In this document: positions 9,721 to 23,348 of the stretch, piece by piece
Position numbering within the stretch: the stretch's first letter is position 1
Layout of the letters: every line of letters starts with the position of its first letter
Source of the DNA: Macrostomum hystrix
Lineage: Eukaryota > Platyhelminthes > Macrostomidae
Reading direction: 5' to 3'
Assembly: GCA_950097015.1 (NCBI GenBank)
Contig: CATNEN010000001.1
Location: 23,750,501-23,814,500 of the forward strand
Length of the DNA stretch: 64,000 bases
Translations under genes and position numbers: made by a program
Notes under the pieces: model-generated
What the model saw: the letters and a program-made list of their open reading frames with translations, nothing else
The model's database searches: none
What the model was told of the DNA's origin: nothing

Positions 9721-10009
9721 AGGTTGTAGCATTGTGGTGTCGGAAGGTCGGGGGTTCGATTCCCAATGCCACTGAAATAATTTGTGTCCTTTAGCAAGAC
9801 ACAACTCTGCATTGCTTCAGTTCACCCAGCTGTTAAATGGGCACCAGTATCAGCTGGGATAATTGAGGGTGGGCGTGGCGTCCCCCCAGTCCATGGACTG
9901 AAAAGTCGTACGCAGCCTCCAGATGCGCCGCCCAATAGCTGCGGCTGTGCTGTCGGCTGCACACCTGGCCCAATTGGGGGCATGTGTAATCAATAATTAT
10001 TATTATTAC
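9721..10009 (+). mobile_element. tRNA-derived SINE, copy 1 (head deleted)
   Basis: The body closely matches the full-length copy at 38725-39043. It carries a pol III B box (GGGGTTCGATTCCC), the conserved stretch with GTGTCCTTTAGCAAGACAC, a second conserved block around CCCCCCAGTCCATGGACTG and an ATT-rich tail. The A-box part of the head is internally deleted, so it is probably unable to start pol III transcription. Confidence 0.85.
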
Positions 10010-10969
10010 AATACTGTTAAGCACATCACCTCGTGTTAGGCACAAGGTCATGAGTTCAAATCTCAGCCAAAAAAAGAAACTAATATTGTGTCTTATAGCA
10101 GGACAGTTATTCCCCAGTGCTAGTAGTTGGGTTAATAAGTTTAGTGGGTCTGCCGGCTTTCCCAGTCCATGGACTGAGCTGCTGTACAGAGCCTTTGGAA
10201 GCACCGAGAGACAACAAGCGATTCTTCTCGAAGAAGCCAAGAACACTGCCTTAGCCTGGAGCAGAGACACAGACAGAATTAAGAAACACAGCCCATTGAT
10301 TCTGCAGCATTCTGGCAATGAAGGGCCTAGTCATCTTCAGAGATGCTTCAAACTGGCGCCTTTGCACTCTTTGCCACTCCTGAGACTCAGTCACTCGACA
10401 GTCCCTATCTCGGCAGCTTGAGTTGAGTGGTTCGTCCTTGTCCAGCCTGGCCATTCTGTCTCCAATTTCATCTCTCTCGACCGTCTCTCAGCTTTTAGGA
10501 GAAGCAAAACCAAGTAGAGCAATTTTGGCAGGCTGAATAAGGTTTTTTAGCTTCTTGAACAGTTCAGCTCTGAGGACAGAAGTTGAACAAAAAACTGAAC
10601 TTATACGTGGGGCTGAACTTGTCTTCTTTCGACCAAGCCTATAGTGGAACTGTGAGGCTGCAGTTCTAGTTTTGATCGACAGCAAATTCAATTGCTCTGC
10701 AGCTAAACCAAAATAAACTGGGAGTCAGTCGCTGGTCTCACAGCATGCAGAGTCGAGTGCAACAGGGCGTTCGCGTTATAGGCGACTCAAGTGGCTTTGA
10801 AGAGTGACGTGTGTGTAACCATGCACTGTGGCCCGCACAATTCAATACGGCTAAGCATTGTTATTAAACTACTCTTCACTCTGAAGTAGAGCTGTTTTCA
10901 GAAAACTTTCTAAAAACAAACTGGGCTTTTCAAGCCCAACACGACTAGCGAAAACTGAAGGATTGGTGG
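10010..10969. other. Small SINE-like pieces; no gene seen
   Basis: A B-box-like GAGTTCAAATCTC occurs near 10051 and a SINE-body block with CCCAGTCCATGGACTGA near 10161. Both are short and diverged. The open frames show no recognisable protein. Confidence 0.45.
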
Positions 10970-11660
10970 AAGGCCCTGAACTATCAGATGATACCAGTCC
11001 TGAAGGATGGCCCTGAACTATCAGATGATAATATAGCCCTGAACTATCAGATGATACTATAGCCCTGAACTATCGGATGATACTATAGCCGTGAACTATC
11101 AGATGATACTATAGCCGTGAACTATCAGATGATACTATAGCCCTGAACTATTGGATGATACCAACCCTGAACTATCAGATGATACTATCCGTGAACTATC
11201 AGATGATACTAGCCCTGAACTATCAGATGATACCAGCCCCGAACTATCAGATGATAATATAGCCCTGAACTATCGGATGATACTATAGCCGTGAACTATC
11301 AGATGATACTATAGCCGTGAACTATCAGATGATACTATAGCCCTGAACTATTGGATGATACCAACCCTGAACTATCAGATGATACTATCCGTGAACTATC
11401 AGATGATACTAGCCCTGAACTATCAGATGATACCAGCCCCGAACTATCAGATGATACTATCCGTGAAGGATGGCCCTGAACTATCAGATGATACTATAGC
11501 CCTGAACTATCAGATGATACTAGCCCTGAATTATGGCCCTGAACTAGAAGATGATACTATACCTCTGAACTATCAGATGATACTATACCTCTGAACTATC
11601 AGATGATACTATACCTCTGAACTATCAGATGATACTAGCCCTGAAGGATCGGCTGATGAC
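10970..11660. repeat. 26-bp minisatellite
   Basis: Degenerate units of about 23-26 bp with the core CCCTGAACTATCAGATGATA. A longer block is itself repeated (about 11030-11240 and 11265-11450), which shows multi-unit duplication. Confidence 0.93.
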
Positions 11661-12294
11661 CCTGACTAGAAAAGGAAAGCAAATTTTCAAATCATCAAGA
11701 GAAATTGCTGATTTTAAAGATAAAACACGGAACAAACTTTCCTAGAAAATTATTTTAATTTGATTCACAGCAACTAGCAAAATTAGTTGGTCATTTGGCC
11801 ATTTTGCGTTACTGAATAGCTAGCTGATCGATAAATTATTGCATTTTTCTTACTCGAAGCAAACAAGCAAGCTGAACACTGACTTAACACAGCACCAGCA
11901 AATTGCGTAATAGCTCACCCTAACTCTGAGTAAAGCCTTCGTCAATTGAAACGCAAAACGCAACGTACGTAAATGAATTAAAACTAAAATTTGTGACAAG
12001 CAACGAGCTAGTTAGAACAGCAAATTCTGAATGTCCGAAAAATTGCATCCCTAATCCCTTAATTTCCTAATCTCATAATCCGATCGCTTGAGCTTGAGCT
12101 ATTTTTCGAGCGGTCTATCGGTCCTCCGCAGGGACTATTGCGTCGCTAGGAAAATGAGAAACGAAATTAGACAATCTTCCGGCGAACATTGCTCGAGTTT
12201 GAACATTGATTTTATCGATTTAAAGGCAATTATTCAAAATACTAATATTTAAGCTCTACTCTACTGAAAGTAAGCAGAACAGCTACTGCACGAC
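11661..12294. other. No feature seen
   Basis: AT-rich unique sequence between two arrays. There is no supported gene on either strand. Confidence 0.6.
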
Positions 12295-15200
12295 GATTCT
12301 GAAACTAACTAAATCAATCTGTCGAATCTCAGAACTAACTAAATCAATCTGTCGAGTCTCAGAACTAACTAAATCAATCTGTCGAGTCTCAGAACTAACT
12401 AAATCAATCTGTCGAATCTCAGAACTAGCTAAATCAATCTGTCGAGTCTCAGAACTAGCTAAATCAATCTGTCGAGTCTCAGAACTAACTAAATCAATCT
12501 GTCGAATCTCAGAACTAAATAAATCAATCTGTCGAATCTCAGAACTAACTAAATCAATCTGTCGAGTCTCAGAACTAGCTAAATCAATCTGTCGAATCTC
12601 AGAACAAACAAAATCAATCTGTCGAATCTCGGAACTAACTAAATCAATCTGTCGAATCTCAGAACTAACTAAATCAATCTGTCGAATCTCAGAACTAACT
12701 AAATCAATCTGTCGAGTCTCAGAACTAGCTAAATCAATCTGTCGAGTCTCAGAACTAGCTAAATCAATCTGTTGAATCTCAGAACTAGCTAAATCAATCT
12801 GTCGAGTCTCAGAACTAACTAAATCAATCTGTCGAATCTCAGAACTAGCTAAATCAATCTGTCGAGTCTCAGAACTAGCTAAATCAATCTGTCGAATCTC
12901 AGAACTAGCTAAATCAATCTGTCGAGTCTCAGAACTAGCTAAATCAATCTGTCGAGTCTCAGAACTAGCTAAATCAATCTGTCGAGTCTCAGAACTAGCT
13001 AAATCAATCTGTCGAATCTCAGAACTAGCTAAATCAATCTGTCGAGTCTCAGAACTAGCTAAATCAATCTGTCGAGTCTCAGAACTAGCTAAATCAATCT
13101 GTTGAATCTCAGAACTAGCTAAATCAATCTGTCGAGTCTCAGAACTAGCTAAATCAATCTGTCGAGTCTCAGAACTAGCTAAATCAATCTGTCGAGTCTC
13201 AGAACTAGCTAAATCAATCTGTCGAATCTCAGAACTAGCTAAATCAATCTGTCGAGTCTCAGAACTAGCTAAATCAATCTGTCGAGTCTCAGAACTAGCT
13301 AAATCAATCTGTTGAATCTCAGAACTAACTAAATCAATCTGTCGAATCTCAGAACTAACTAAATCAATCTGTCGAGTCTCAGAACTAGCTAAATCAATCT
13401 GTCGATATCTCAGAACTAACTAAATCAATCTGTCGAATCTCAGAACTAACTAAATCAATCTGTCGAATCTCAGAACTAACTAAATCAATCTGTCGAATCT
13501 CAGAACTAACTAAATCAATCTGTCGATATCTCAGAACTAACTAAATCAATCTGTCGAGTCTCAGAACTAGCTAAATCAATCTGTCGAATCTCGGAACTAA
13601 CTAAATCAATCTGTCGAATCTCAGAACTAACTAAATCAATTTGTCGAATCTCGGAACTAACTAAATCAATCTGTCGAGTCTCAGAACTAGCTAAATCAAT
13701 CTGTCGATATCTCAGAACTAACTAAATCAATCTGTCGAATCTCAGAACTAACTAAATCAATCTGTCGAATCTCAGAACTAACTAAATCAATCTGTCGAAT
13801 CTCAGAACTAACTAAATCAATCTGTCGATATCTCAGAACTAACTAAATCAATCTGTCGAGTCTCAGAACTAGCTAAATCAATCTGTCGAATCTCGGAACT
13901 AACTAAATCAATCTGTCGAATCTCAGAACTAACTAAATCAATCTGTCGAATCTCGGAACTAACTAAATCAATCTGTCGAATCTCGGAACTAACTAAATCA
14001 ATCTGTAGAGTCTCAGAACTAACTAAATCAATCTGTCGAGTCTCAGAACTAGCTAAATCAATCTGTCGAGTCTCAGAACTAGCTAAATCAATCTGTCGAG
14101 TCTCAGAACTAGCTAAATCAATCTGTCGAGTCTCAGAACTAGCTAAATCAATCTGTCGAGTCTCAGAACTAACTAAATCAATCTGTCGAATCTCAGAACT
14201 AGCTAAATCAATCTGTCGAGTCTCAGAACTAGCTAAATCAATCTGTCGAGTATCAGAACTAACTAAATCAATCTGTCGAGTATCAGAACTAACTACTCGT
14301 AAATCAATCTGTCGAATCTCAGAACTAGCTAAATCAATCTGTCGAGTCTCAGAACTAACTAAATCAATCTGTCGAGTATCAGAACAAACAAAATCAATCT
14401 GTCGAATCTCAGAACTAACTAAATCAATCTGTCGAGTCTCGGAACTAACTAAATCAATCTGTCGAATCTCAGAACTAGCTAAATCAATCTGTCGAGTCTC
14501 AGAACTAGCTAAATCAATCTGTCGAGTCTCAGAACTAGCTAAATCAATCTGTCGAGTCTCAGAACTAGCTAAATCAATCTGTCGAGTCTCAGAACTAGCT
14601 AAATCAATCTGTCGAGTCTCAGAACTAGCTAAATCAATCTGTCGAGTCTCAGAACTAGCTAAATCAATCTGTCGAATCTCAGAACTAACTAAATCAATCT
14701 GTCGAATCTCAGAACTAGCTAAATCAATCTGTCGAGTCTCAGAACTAGCTAAATCAATCTGTCGAGTCTCAGAACTAACTAAATCAATCTGTCGAATCTC
14801 AGAACTAACTAAATCAATCTGTCGAATCTCAGAACTAACTAAATCAATCTGTTGAATCTCAGAACTAGCTAAATCAATCTGTCGAGTCTCAGAACTAACT
14901 AAATCAATCTGTCGAATCTCAGAACTAACTAAATCAATCTGTTGAATCTCAGAACTAGCTAAATCAATCTGTCGAATCTCAGAACTAACTAAATCAATCT
15001 GTCGAGTATCAGAACTAGCTAAATCAATCTGTCGAGTCTCAGAACTAACTAAATCAATCTGTCGAGTCTCGGAACTAACTAAATCAATCTGTCGAGTATC
15101 AGAACTAGCTAAATCAATCTGTCGAGTCTCGGAACTAACTAAATCAATCTGTCGAATCTCAGAACTAGCTAAATCAATCTGTCGAGTCTCAGAACTAGCT

Positions 15201-18200
15201 AAATCAATCTGTTGAATCTCAGAACTAGCTAAATCAATCTGTCGAGTCTCAGAACTAACTAAATCAATCTGTCGAATCTCAGAACTAACTAAATCAATCT
15301 GTCGAATCTCGGAACTAGCTAAATCAATCTGTTGAGTCTCAGAACTAACTAAATCAATCTGTCGAGTCTCAGAACTAGCTAAATCAATCTGTCGAGTCTC
15401 AGAACTAGCTAAATCAATCTGTTGAATCTCAGAACTAGCTAAATCAATCTGTCGAGTATCAGAACTAACTAAATCAATCTGTCGAGTCTCAGAACTAACT
15501 AAATCAATCTGTCGAGTATCAGAACTAGCTAAATCAATCTGTCGAGTCTCGGAACTAACTAAATCAATCTGTCGAGTATCAGAACTAGCTAAATCAATCT
15601 GTCGAGTCTCGGAACTAACTAAATCAATCTGTCGAATCTCAGAACTAGCTAAATCAATCTGTCGAGTCTCAGAACTAGCTAAATCAATCTGTTGAATCTC
15701 AGAACTAGCTAAATCAATCTGTCGAGTCTCAGAACTAACTAAATCAATCTGTCGAATCTCAGAACTAACTAAATCAATCTGTCGAATCTCGGAACTAGCT
15801 AAATCAATCTGTTGAGTCTCAGAACTAACTAAATCAATCTGTCGAGTCTCAGAACTAGCTAAATCAATCTGTCGAGTCTCAGAACTAGCTAAATCAATCT
15901 GTTGAATCTCAGAACTAGCTAAATCAATTTGTCGAGTCTCAGAACTAACTAAATCAATCTGTCGAATCTCAGAACTAACTAAATCAATCTGTCGAATCTC
16001 GGAACTAACTAAATCAATCTGTTGAATCTCAGAACTAACTAAATCAATCTGTCGAATCTCAGAACTAGCTAAATCAATCTGTCGAGTCTCAGAACTAACT
16101 AAATCAATCTGTCGAGTCTCAGAACTAACTAAATCAATCTGTCGAATCTCAGAACTAACTAAATCAATCTGTCGAGTCTCAGAACTAACTAAATCAATCT
16201 GTCGAGTCTCAGAACTAGCTAAATCAATCTGTCGAGTCTCAGAACTAACTAAATCAATCTGTCGAATCTCAGAACTAACTAAATCAATCTGTCGAATCTC
16301 AGAACTAACTAAATCAATCTGTCGAATCTCAGAACTAACTAAATCAATCTGTCGAATCTCAGAACTAGCTAAATCAATCTGTCGAATCTCAGAACTAGCT
16401 AAATCAATCTGTCGAATCTCAGAACTAACTAAATCAATCTGTTGAATCTCAGAACTAACTAAATCAATCTGTTGAATCTCAGAACTAGCTAAATCAATCT
16501 GTCGAATCTCAGAACTAACTAAATCAATCTGTTGAATCTCAGAACTAACTAAATCAATCTGTCGAATCTCAGAACTAACTAAATCAATCTGTCGAATCTC
16601 AGAACTAGCTAAATCAATCTGTCGAGTCTCAGAACTAGCTAAATCAATCTGTCGAGTCTCAGAACTAACTAAATCAATCTGTCGAGTCTCAGAACTAACT
16701 AAATCAATCTGTCGAATCTCAGAACTAACTAAATCAATCTGTCGAGTCTCAGAACTAACTAAATCAATCTGTCGAATCTCAGAACTAGCTAAATCAATCT
16801 GTCGAGTCTCAGAACTAACTAAATCAATCTGTCGAGTCTCAGAACTAACTAAATCAATCTGTCGAATCTCAGAACTAGCTAAATCAATCTGTCGAGTCTC
16901 AGAACTAACTAAATCAATCTGTCGAGTCTCAGAACTAGCTAAATCAATCTGTCGAGTCTCAGAACTAGCTAAATCAATCTGTCGAGTCTCAGAACTAACT
17001 AAATCAATCTGTCGAATCTCAGAACTAGCTAAATCAATCTGTCGAGTCTCAGAACTAGCTAAATCAATCTGTCGAGTCTCAGAACTAACTAAATCAATCT
17101 GTCGAGTCTCAGAACTAACTAAATCAATCTGTCGAATCTCAGAACTAACTAAATCAATCTGTCGAGTCTCAGAACTAACTAAATCAATCTGTCGAATCTC
17201 AGAACTAGCTAAATCAATCTGTCGAGTCTCAGAACTAACTAAATCAATCTGTCGAGTCTCAGAACTAACTAAATCAATCTGTCGAATCTCAGAACTAGCT
17301 AAATCAATCTGTCGAGTCTCAGAACTAACTAAATCAATCTGTCGAGTCTCAGAACTAGCTAAATCAATCTGTCGAGTCTCAGAACTAGCTAAATCAATCT
17401 GTCGAGTCTCAGAACTAACTAAATCAATCTGTCGAATCTCAGAACTAACTAAATCAATCTGTCGAATCTCAGAACTAACTAAATCAATCTGTCGAGTCTC
17501 AGAACTAGCTAAATCAATCTGTCGAGTCTCAGAACTAACTAAATCAATCTGTCGAGTCTCAGAACTAGCTAAATCAATCTGTCGAGTCTCAGAACTAACT
17601 AAATCAATCTGTCGAGTCTCAGAACTAGCTAAATCAATCTGTCGAATCTCAGAACTAGCTAAATCAATCTGTCGAGTCTCAGAACTAACTAAATCAATCT
17701 GTTGAATCTCAGAACTAGCTAAATCAATCTGTCGAGTCTCAGAACTAGCTAAATCAATCTGTCGAGTCTCAGAACTAGCTAAATCAATCTGTCGAATCTC
17801 AGAACTAACTAAATCAATCTGTCGAATCTCAGAACTAACTAAATCAATCTGTCGAGTCTCAGAACTAACTAAATCAATCTGTTGAATCTCAGAACTAACT
17901 AAATCAATCTGTCGAATCTCAGAACTAACTAAATCAATCTGTCGAGTCTCAGAACTAACTAAATCAATCTGTTGGATCTCAGAACTAACTAAATCAATCT
18001 GTCGAATCTCAGAACTAGCTAAATCAATCTGTCGAGTCTCAGAACTAGCTAAATCAATCTGTCGAGTCTCAGAACTAACTAAATCAATCTGTTGAATCTC
18101 AGAACTAGCTAAATCAATCTGTCGAGTCTCAGAACTAACTAAATCAATCTGTTGAATCTCAGAACTAGCTAAATCAATCTGTCGAGTCTCAGAACTAACT

Positions 18201-19525
18201 AAATCAATCTGTCGAGTCTCAGAACTAACTAAATCAATCTGTTGAATCTCAGAACTAGCTAAATCAATCTGTCGAGTCTCAGAACTAACTAAATCAATCT
18301 GTTGAATCTCAGAACTAACTAAATCAATCTGTCGAGTCTCAGAACTAGCTTAATCAATCTGTCGAGTCTCAGAACTAACTAAATCAATCTGTTGAATCTC
18401 AGAACTAACTAAATCAATCTGTCGAGTCTCAGAACTAACTAAATCAATCTGTCGAGTCTCAGAACTAGCTAAATCAATCTGTTGAATCTCAGAACTAACT
18501 AAATCAATCTGTCGAGTCTCAGAACTAGCTTAATCAATCTGTCGAGTCTCAGAACTAGCTAAATCAATCTGTCGAGTCTCAGAACTAACTAAATCAATCT
18601 GTCGAATCTCAGAACTAGCTAAATCAATCTGTCGAATCTCAGAACTAACTAAATCAATCTGTCGAAACTCAGAACTAACTAAATCAATCTGTTGAATCTC
18701 AGAACTAGCTAAATCAATCTGTCGAGTCTCAGAACTAACTAAATCAATCTGTTGAATCTCAGAACTAGCTAAATCAATCTGTCGAATCTCAGAACTAACT
18801 AAATCAATCTGTCGAATCTCAGAACTAGCTAAATGAATCTGTCGAATCTCGGAACTAACCAAATCAATCTGTCGAATCTCAGAACTAGCTAAATCAATCT
18901 GTCGAATCTCAGAACTAGCTAAATCAATCTGTCGAATCTCAGAACTAGCTAAATCAATCTGTCGAATCTCAGAACTAACTAAATCAATCTGTTGAATCTC
19001 AGAACTAGCTAAATCAATCTGTCGAATCTCAGAACTAGCTAAATCAATCTGTCGAATCTCAGAACTAACTAAATCAATCTGTTGAATCTCAGAACTAGCT
19101 AAATCAATCTGTCGAATCTCAGAACTAACTAAATCAATCTGTTGAATCTCAGAACTAACTAAATCAATCTGTCGAATCTCAGAACTAACTAAATCAATCT
19201 GTTGAATCTCAGAACTAACTAAATCAATCTGTTGAATCTCAGAACTAGCTTAATCAATCTGTCGAGTCTCAGAACTAGCTTAATCAATCTGTCGAGTCTC
19301 AGAACTAACTAAATCAATCTGTTGAATCTCAGAACTAGCTAAATCAATCTGTCGAGTCTCAGACTAGCTTAATCAATCTGTCGAGTCTCAGAACTAGCTT
19401 AATCAATCTGTCGAGTCTCAGAACTAACTAAATCAATCTGTTGAGTCTCAGAACTAACTAAATCAATCTGTCGAATCTCAGACTAGCTAAATCAATCTGT
19501 CGAGTCTCAGACTAGCTAAATCAAT
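12295..19525. repeat. 7.2-kb satellite of 30-bp units
   Basis: About 240 head-to-tail units containing AACTAGCTAAATCAATCTGT. Variation sits at a few positions: AACTAGCT or AACTAACT, GTCGAGT, GTCGAAT or GTTGAAT, and CTC or ATC. Rare 31-bp units carry CGATATCTC. Because 30 is divisible by 3, long open frames appear (for example a SSEIRQIDL repeat on the minus strand), but nothing supports coding. There are no spacers, so it is not a CRISPR array. It ends about 390 bp beyond the DNPEP stop codon. Confidence 0.98.
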
Positions 19526-19918
19526 GGTAAGCGGTAGAAAATATAAAAAACCACCAAACAGCTTTATTATATTAATTTGAAGTCGATAATTGTTAAAGCT
19601 AAATCGGCGAAGCACTTACTTGTGCATATTATTATATTAATTTTTAACTGTGATTTGGACAAATTCGGCACAAAACACAATCGATTTGGACTAACTGGAT
19701 CTGGTTACTAGAATAAGAGAACGACCAGTTTGTTTGATAAAATTAGATAGACTACTGAAACAGCTCGTGGTATCTCCACTGTTAGAGCAGAATGGAAAGT
19801 GGTTAGTTGTTCGCTGCGTAAAACCTACTAGGAATTAGAAGAGTGAAATCTAGTGCATGAATCAAACGAAAGATTGTTCAATCTGTAGTTCTGTCCATCC
19901 CACTGAGAATCGCCCAGT
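19526..19918. other. DNPEP 3' flank, probable 3' UTR
   Basis: AT-rich sequence between the satellite and the DNPEP stop. I see no clear AATAAA in the transcribed direction, so the poly(A) site is not placed. Confidence 0.4.
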
Positions 19919-22900
19919 TCAGCCGTCGGTGTGGAAGGCCTCCCGCACAGCCGGGTAGTGCTGCAAGAAGGCGGAGAACAGCTGGACAGACTGGGCAGGA
20001 GACACGGCAGCCGCAGTCTCCCGGATGCTGTGCATGCCCAGTATGGGCGAGCCCACATCAACAGTTGCTAGGCCGAGTTTGGCAGACAGGATTGGCCCAA
20101 TGGTGGAGCCGCACATCAGGTCCTGCCGGATGACGAAATCCTGCAGGCGGGCGGCCGGATCCGTCAAGCGGAGGCACTCGCGCAGCAGCGAAGATGTCAC
20201 GACATTGGTGGCGTAGCGCTGGTTCACGTGCTCCTGGACTCATTTTGGGGTTGGGATTGGTGTCTGGGGATCTTGGTAGATTTTCTAATGTTAAAAATTC
20301 TCTGATATCTGGCATAAGGGATCAGGGATAGCTTAAAAAACCTGGGATTTGGGATCAAGGATAGCTAAAATTAATCTGGGATTTGGGATCAAGGATAGCC
20401 GATAAGAAATAAGAATATGGGATTAGGGAACAGAGATAAATAATGAGAATCTAGGATTTGAGACTTGGGATAGCTTATAAGAGTCTGGGATTAAGGATCA
20501 GGGATAGCTGATAAGAATCTGAGATTAGGGATCAGGGATAGCTTATAAGAATCTGGGATTAAGGATGAGGGACAGCTGATAACAATCTGGGATTAAGGAT
20601 GAGGGACAGCTGATAACAATCTGGGATTAAGGATGAGGGATAGTTGATAAGAATCTGAGATTAGGGATGAGGGATAGCTGATAACAATCTGGGATTAAGG
20701 ATGAGGGATAGTTGATAAGAATCTGAGATTAGGGATGAGGGATAGCTGATAACAATCTGGGATTAAGGATGAGGGATAGTTGATAAGAATCTGAGATTAG
20801 GGATCAGGGATAGTTGATAAGAATCTGGGATTAAGGATGAGGGATAGCTGATAAGAATCTGAGATTAGGGATCAGGGATAGTTGATAAGAATCTGGGATT
20901 AAGGATGAGGGATAGTTGATAACAATCTGAGATTAAGGATGAGGGATAGTTGATAAGAATCTGAGATTAGGGATCAGGGAATCAGGGATAGTTGATAAGA
21001 ATCTGAGATTAAGGATGAGGGATAGTTGATAAGAATCTGAGATTAGGGATCAGGGATAGTTGATAAGAATCTGAGATTAGGGATCAGGGATAGTTGATAA
21101 GAATCTGAGATTAGGGATCAGGGATAGTTGATAAGAATCTGAGATTAGGGATCAGGGATAGTTGATAAGAATCTGAGATTAAGGATGAGGGATAGTTGAT
21201 AAGAATCTGAGATTAGGGATCAGGGATAGTTGATAAGAATCTGAGATTAAGGATGAGGGATAGTTGATAAGAATCTGAGATTAAGGATGAGGGATAGTTG
21301 ATAAGAATCTGAGATTAAGGATGAGGGATAGTTGATAAGAATCTGAGATTAGGGATCAGGGAATCAGGGATAGTTGATAAGAATCTGAGATTAAGGATGA
21401 GGGATAGTTGATAAGAATCTGAGATTAGGGATCAGGGAATCAGGGATAGTTGATAAGAATCTGAGATTAAGGATGAGGGATAGTTGATAAGAATCTGAGA
21501 TTAAGGATGAGGGATAGTTGATAAGAATCTGAGATTAGGGATCAGGGATAGCTAATAAGAATTAGGGATCAGAGATAGCTGAGATGAATCTGGGATTTGG
21601 GATCAGGGATAGCTGATAAGAATCTGGGATCTAGGATGAATACATATAACATACAAAAAAAACACAACGAACATATCTAAATTTAGCCCCAAATAACAAA
21701 CAAAACATTTTCTTTGTTTTTGTATTATCATACACTCTTATTTTTCTCTCAACTCATTATTTGTATCTGGGATCTGGGATCTGGGATCGTGTCATTAGAT
21801 AGATAGCATGAAACAGCAGTGTCAGTGCTGAATCTCAGTCAATTATCAGCCAAGCTGGATCTCTCACCTTGATGACGACACCGCCAAAAAGTGTGGGCCG
21901 GTGGCGCCTCTCGTGCTTATCCTCATAGTTGGGATGCACAGCGTGGGCCACGTCAGCAGACACCAACATGGATTTCGGAATGGCCGTCTCAAACTCGGCG
22001 CCTGAGCACAGACGCCTGAGAAAGTGTTCAGTTAGGGCGCTGCCAGCGCCTTGAGCAGACTCGCTGCCAATCTCCTCGTGATCGTACAGGCACACAACCC
22101 GACAGTTGGAGTCATTCTCCAGGCCCGGCGCTTCAATCAGGGCGGTCAGGGCCGCGTAGCAGCTCAGCAGGTTGTCCAGGCGTGGCGAGGACACAAAGTC
22201 TCCGCCAAGGCCGGTGACACCGGCGGGCTGCGTGTCGGCCAGATACAATTCCCAGTCGACTATGTCGCCAGGCTGACAGCCAACACGATCGGCCACGCGA
22301 GCTAGCAGGCCTGCCGGATGCCGCTGCGGCTGCGGCTGCGGATCGGCGGCATCGGCAGCCAGCTTGCGGCACAGGATGGGGGCCAGGTTGCTCTCACGGT
22401 TGGGCTTGAAGCCGTCTTCGTTAACACTGCGATCCAGGTGGATGGCCAGGCTGGATACCTAGAATACGCGCCGGCTGGTGCTGTTTTAGGACGCACTGGG
22501 CCTAGCCATAAAGTACATGAAATCCCACTGACCTTAAACAGCGGCGCCTCTAGGTTAACCACCCGGACCGACTGACGCGAGTTCGACTCCCGGACAACCA
22601 CCCTGCCGGCGGCGGTAAGGTCGCGATCGAACCAGGAGTACCAGAGGCCGCCGCCGTAGGTCTCGACGCCGCACTGCTGCAGTTCACCTGCACCATCGCG
22701 TTGACTGACCGGCTTCAGCTGGAAATTGACATCGAAGCAGCGAAGGATAAGCAGAGTCTCCTGAATAGCCTGAATCCCAACTCCTGAATAGCCTGAATCC
22801 CAACTCCTGAATAGCCTGAATCTCAACTCCTGATTAGCCTGAATCCCAACTCCTGAATAGCCTGAATCCCAACTCCTGAATAGCCTGAATCCCAACTCCT

Positions 22901-23348
22901 GAATAGCCTGAATCCCAACTCCTGAATAGCCTGAATCTCCACTCCTGATTAGCCTGAATCACCACTCCTGATTAGCCTGAATCCCAACTCCTGAATAGCC
23001 TGAATCACCACTCCTGAGTAGCCTGAATTCCAATCTGAATCTCACCCGAAGGCAGGGTGAGTCGGTGTGGGCTCCGACGATGCTAAATCCATTGCCCGGT
23101 TGCCAACGTCCGCCCGTGGCGAATGCAAAGATGGTGCTGCCATTCCTGGTGACATAGTGCCGCTGGTTGGGCTTCAAGCTCCAGGACTGCTCCTCGCGCA
23201 GCTGCGAGAAGCCGGCAGCGTCGAGCATGCGACGCGACTCGGCTACGACATGAAATGGCGACGGCGAACGGTTGACGAATTCGCACAACTGCTTGGACAG
23301 ATCGGCGGTCCTCCAGGTCGCGCTGATTGTCGTGGCGGGGTTAGACAT
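19919..23348 (-). CDS. DNPEP: Aspartyl aminopeptidase, peptidase family M18
   Basis: A cytosolic two-zinc aminopeptidase that removes N-terminal Asp or Glu from peptides. Four exons join in phase: 23046-23348, 22533-22718, 21868-22458 and 19919-20233. They give 464 residues, close to the roughly 475 usual for the family. The active-site set is complete: H94 in GAHTDSP, D238 in ADTQPA, E291-E292 in HEEIGSESAQGA, D332 in SADVAHAVHP and H428 in GMHSIRE. All introns are GT-AG. One is 74 bp; the other two hold private minisatellites. The start fits the family N-terminus, and AG directly precedes the ATG, so an upstream cis- or trans-splice is possible. I am confident of identity and exon borders. 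Confidence 0.95.
20325..21625. repeat. 34-bp minisatellite in DNPEP intron 3
   Basis: Units of about 34 bp containing GATAAGAATCTGAGATTAGG and then GATCAGGGATAG, more diverged at the edges. Some units have an extra GGGAATCA. The array fills most of a 1634-bp intron. Confidence 0.95.
21634..21757 (+). repeat. Dispersed repeat A, copy 1
   Basis: AT-rich block (ACACAACGAACATATCTAAA through ATCATACACTCTTATT) at the 5' side of DNPEP intron 3. It has a clear second copy at 29329-29437, so it is a dispersed element of unknown type. Confidence 0.7.
22755..23035. repeat. 23-bp minisatellite in DNPEP intron 1
   Basis: About a dozen units containing CTGAATAGCCTGAATCCCAA. They fill almost all of a 327-bp intron between exons 1 and 2. 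The apparent FRLFRSWDSGYSGVGIQA frame is intronic. Confidence 0.95.

Noticed and set aside
12295-19525. CRISPR-like array or a repetitive protein gene (SSEIRQIDL repeats)
   Set aside because: Units are contiguous without spacers, the genome is eukaryotic, and the open frame is a trivial result of a 30-bp unit.
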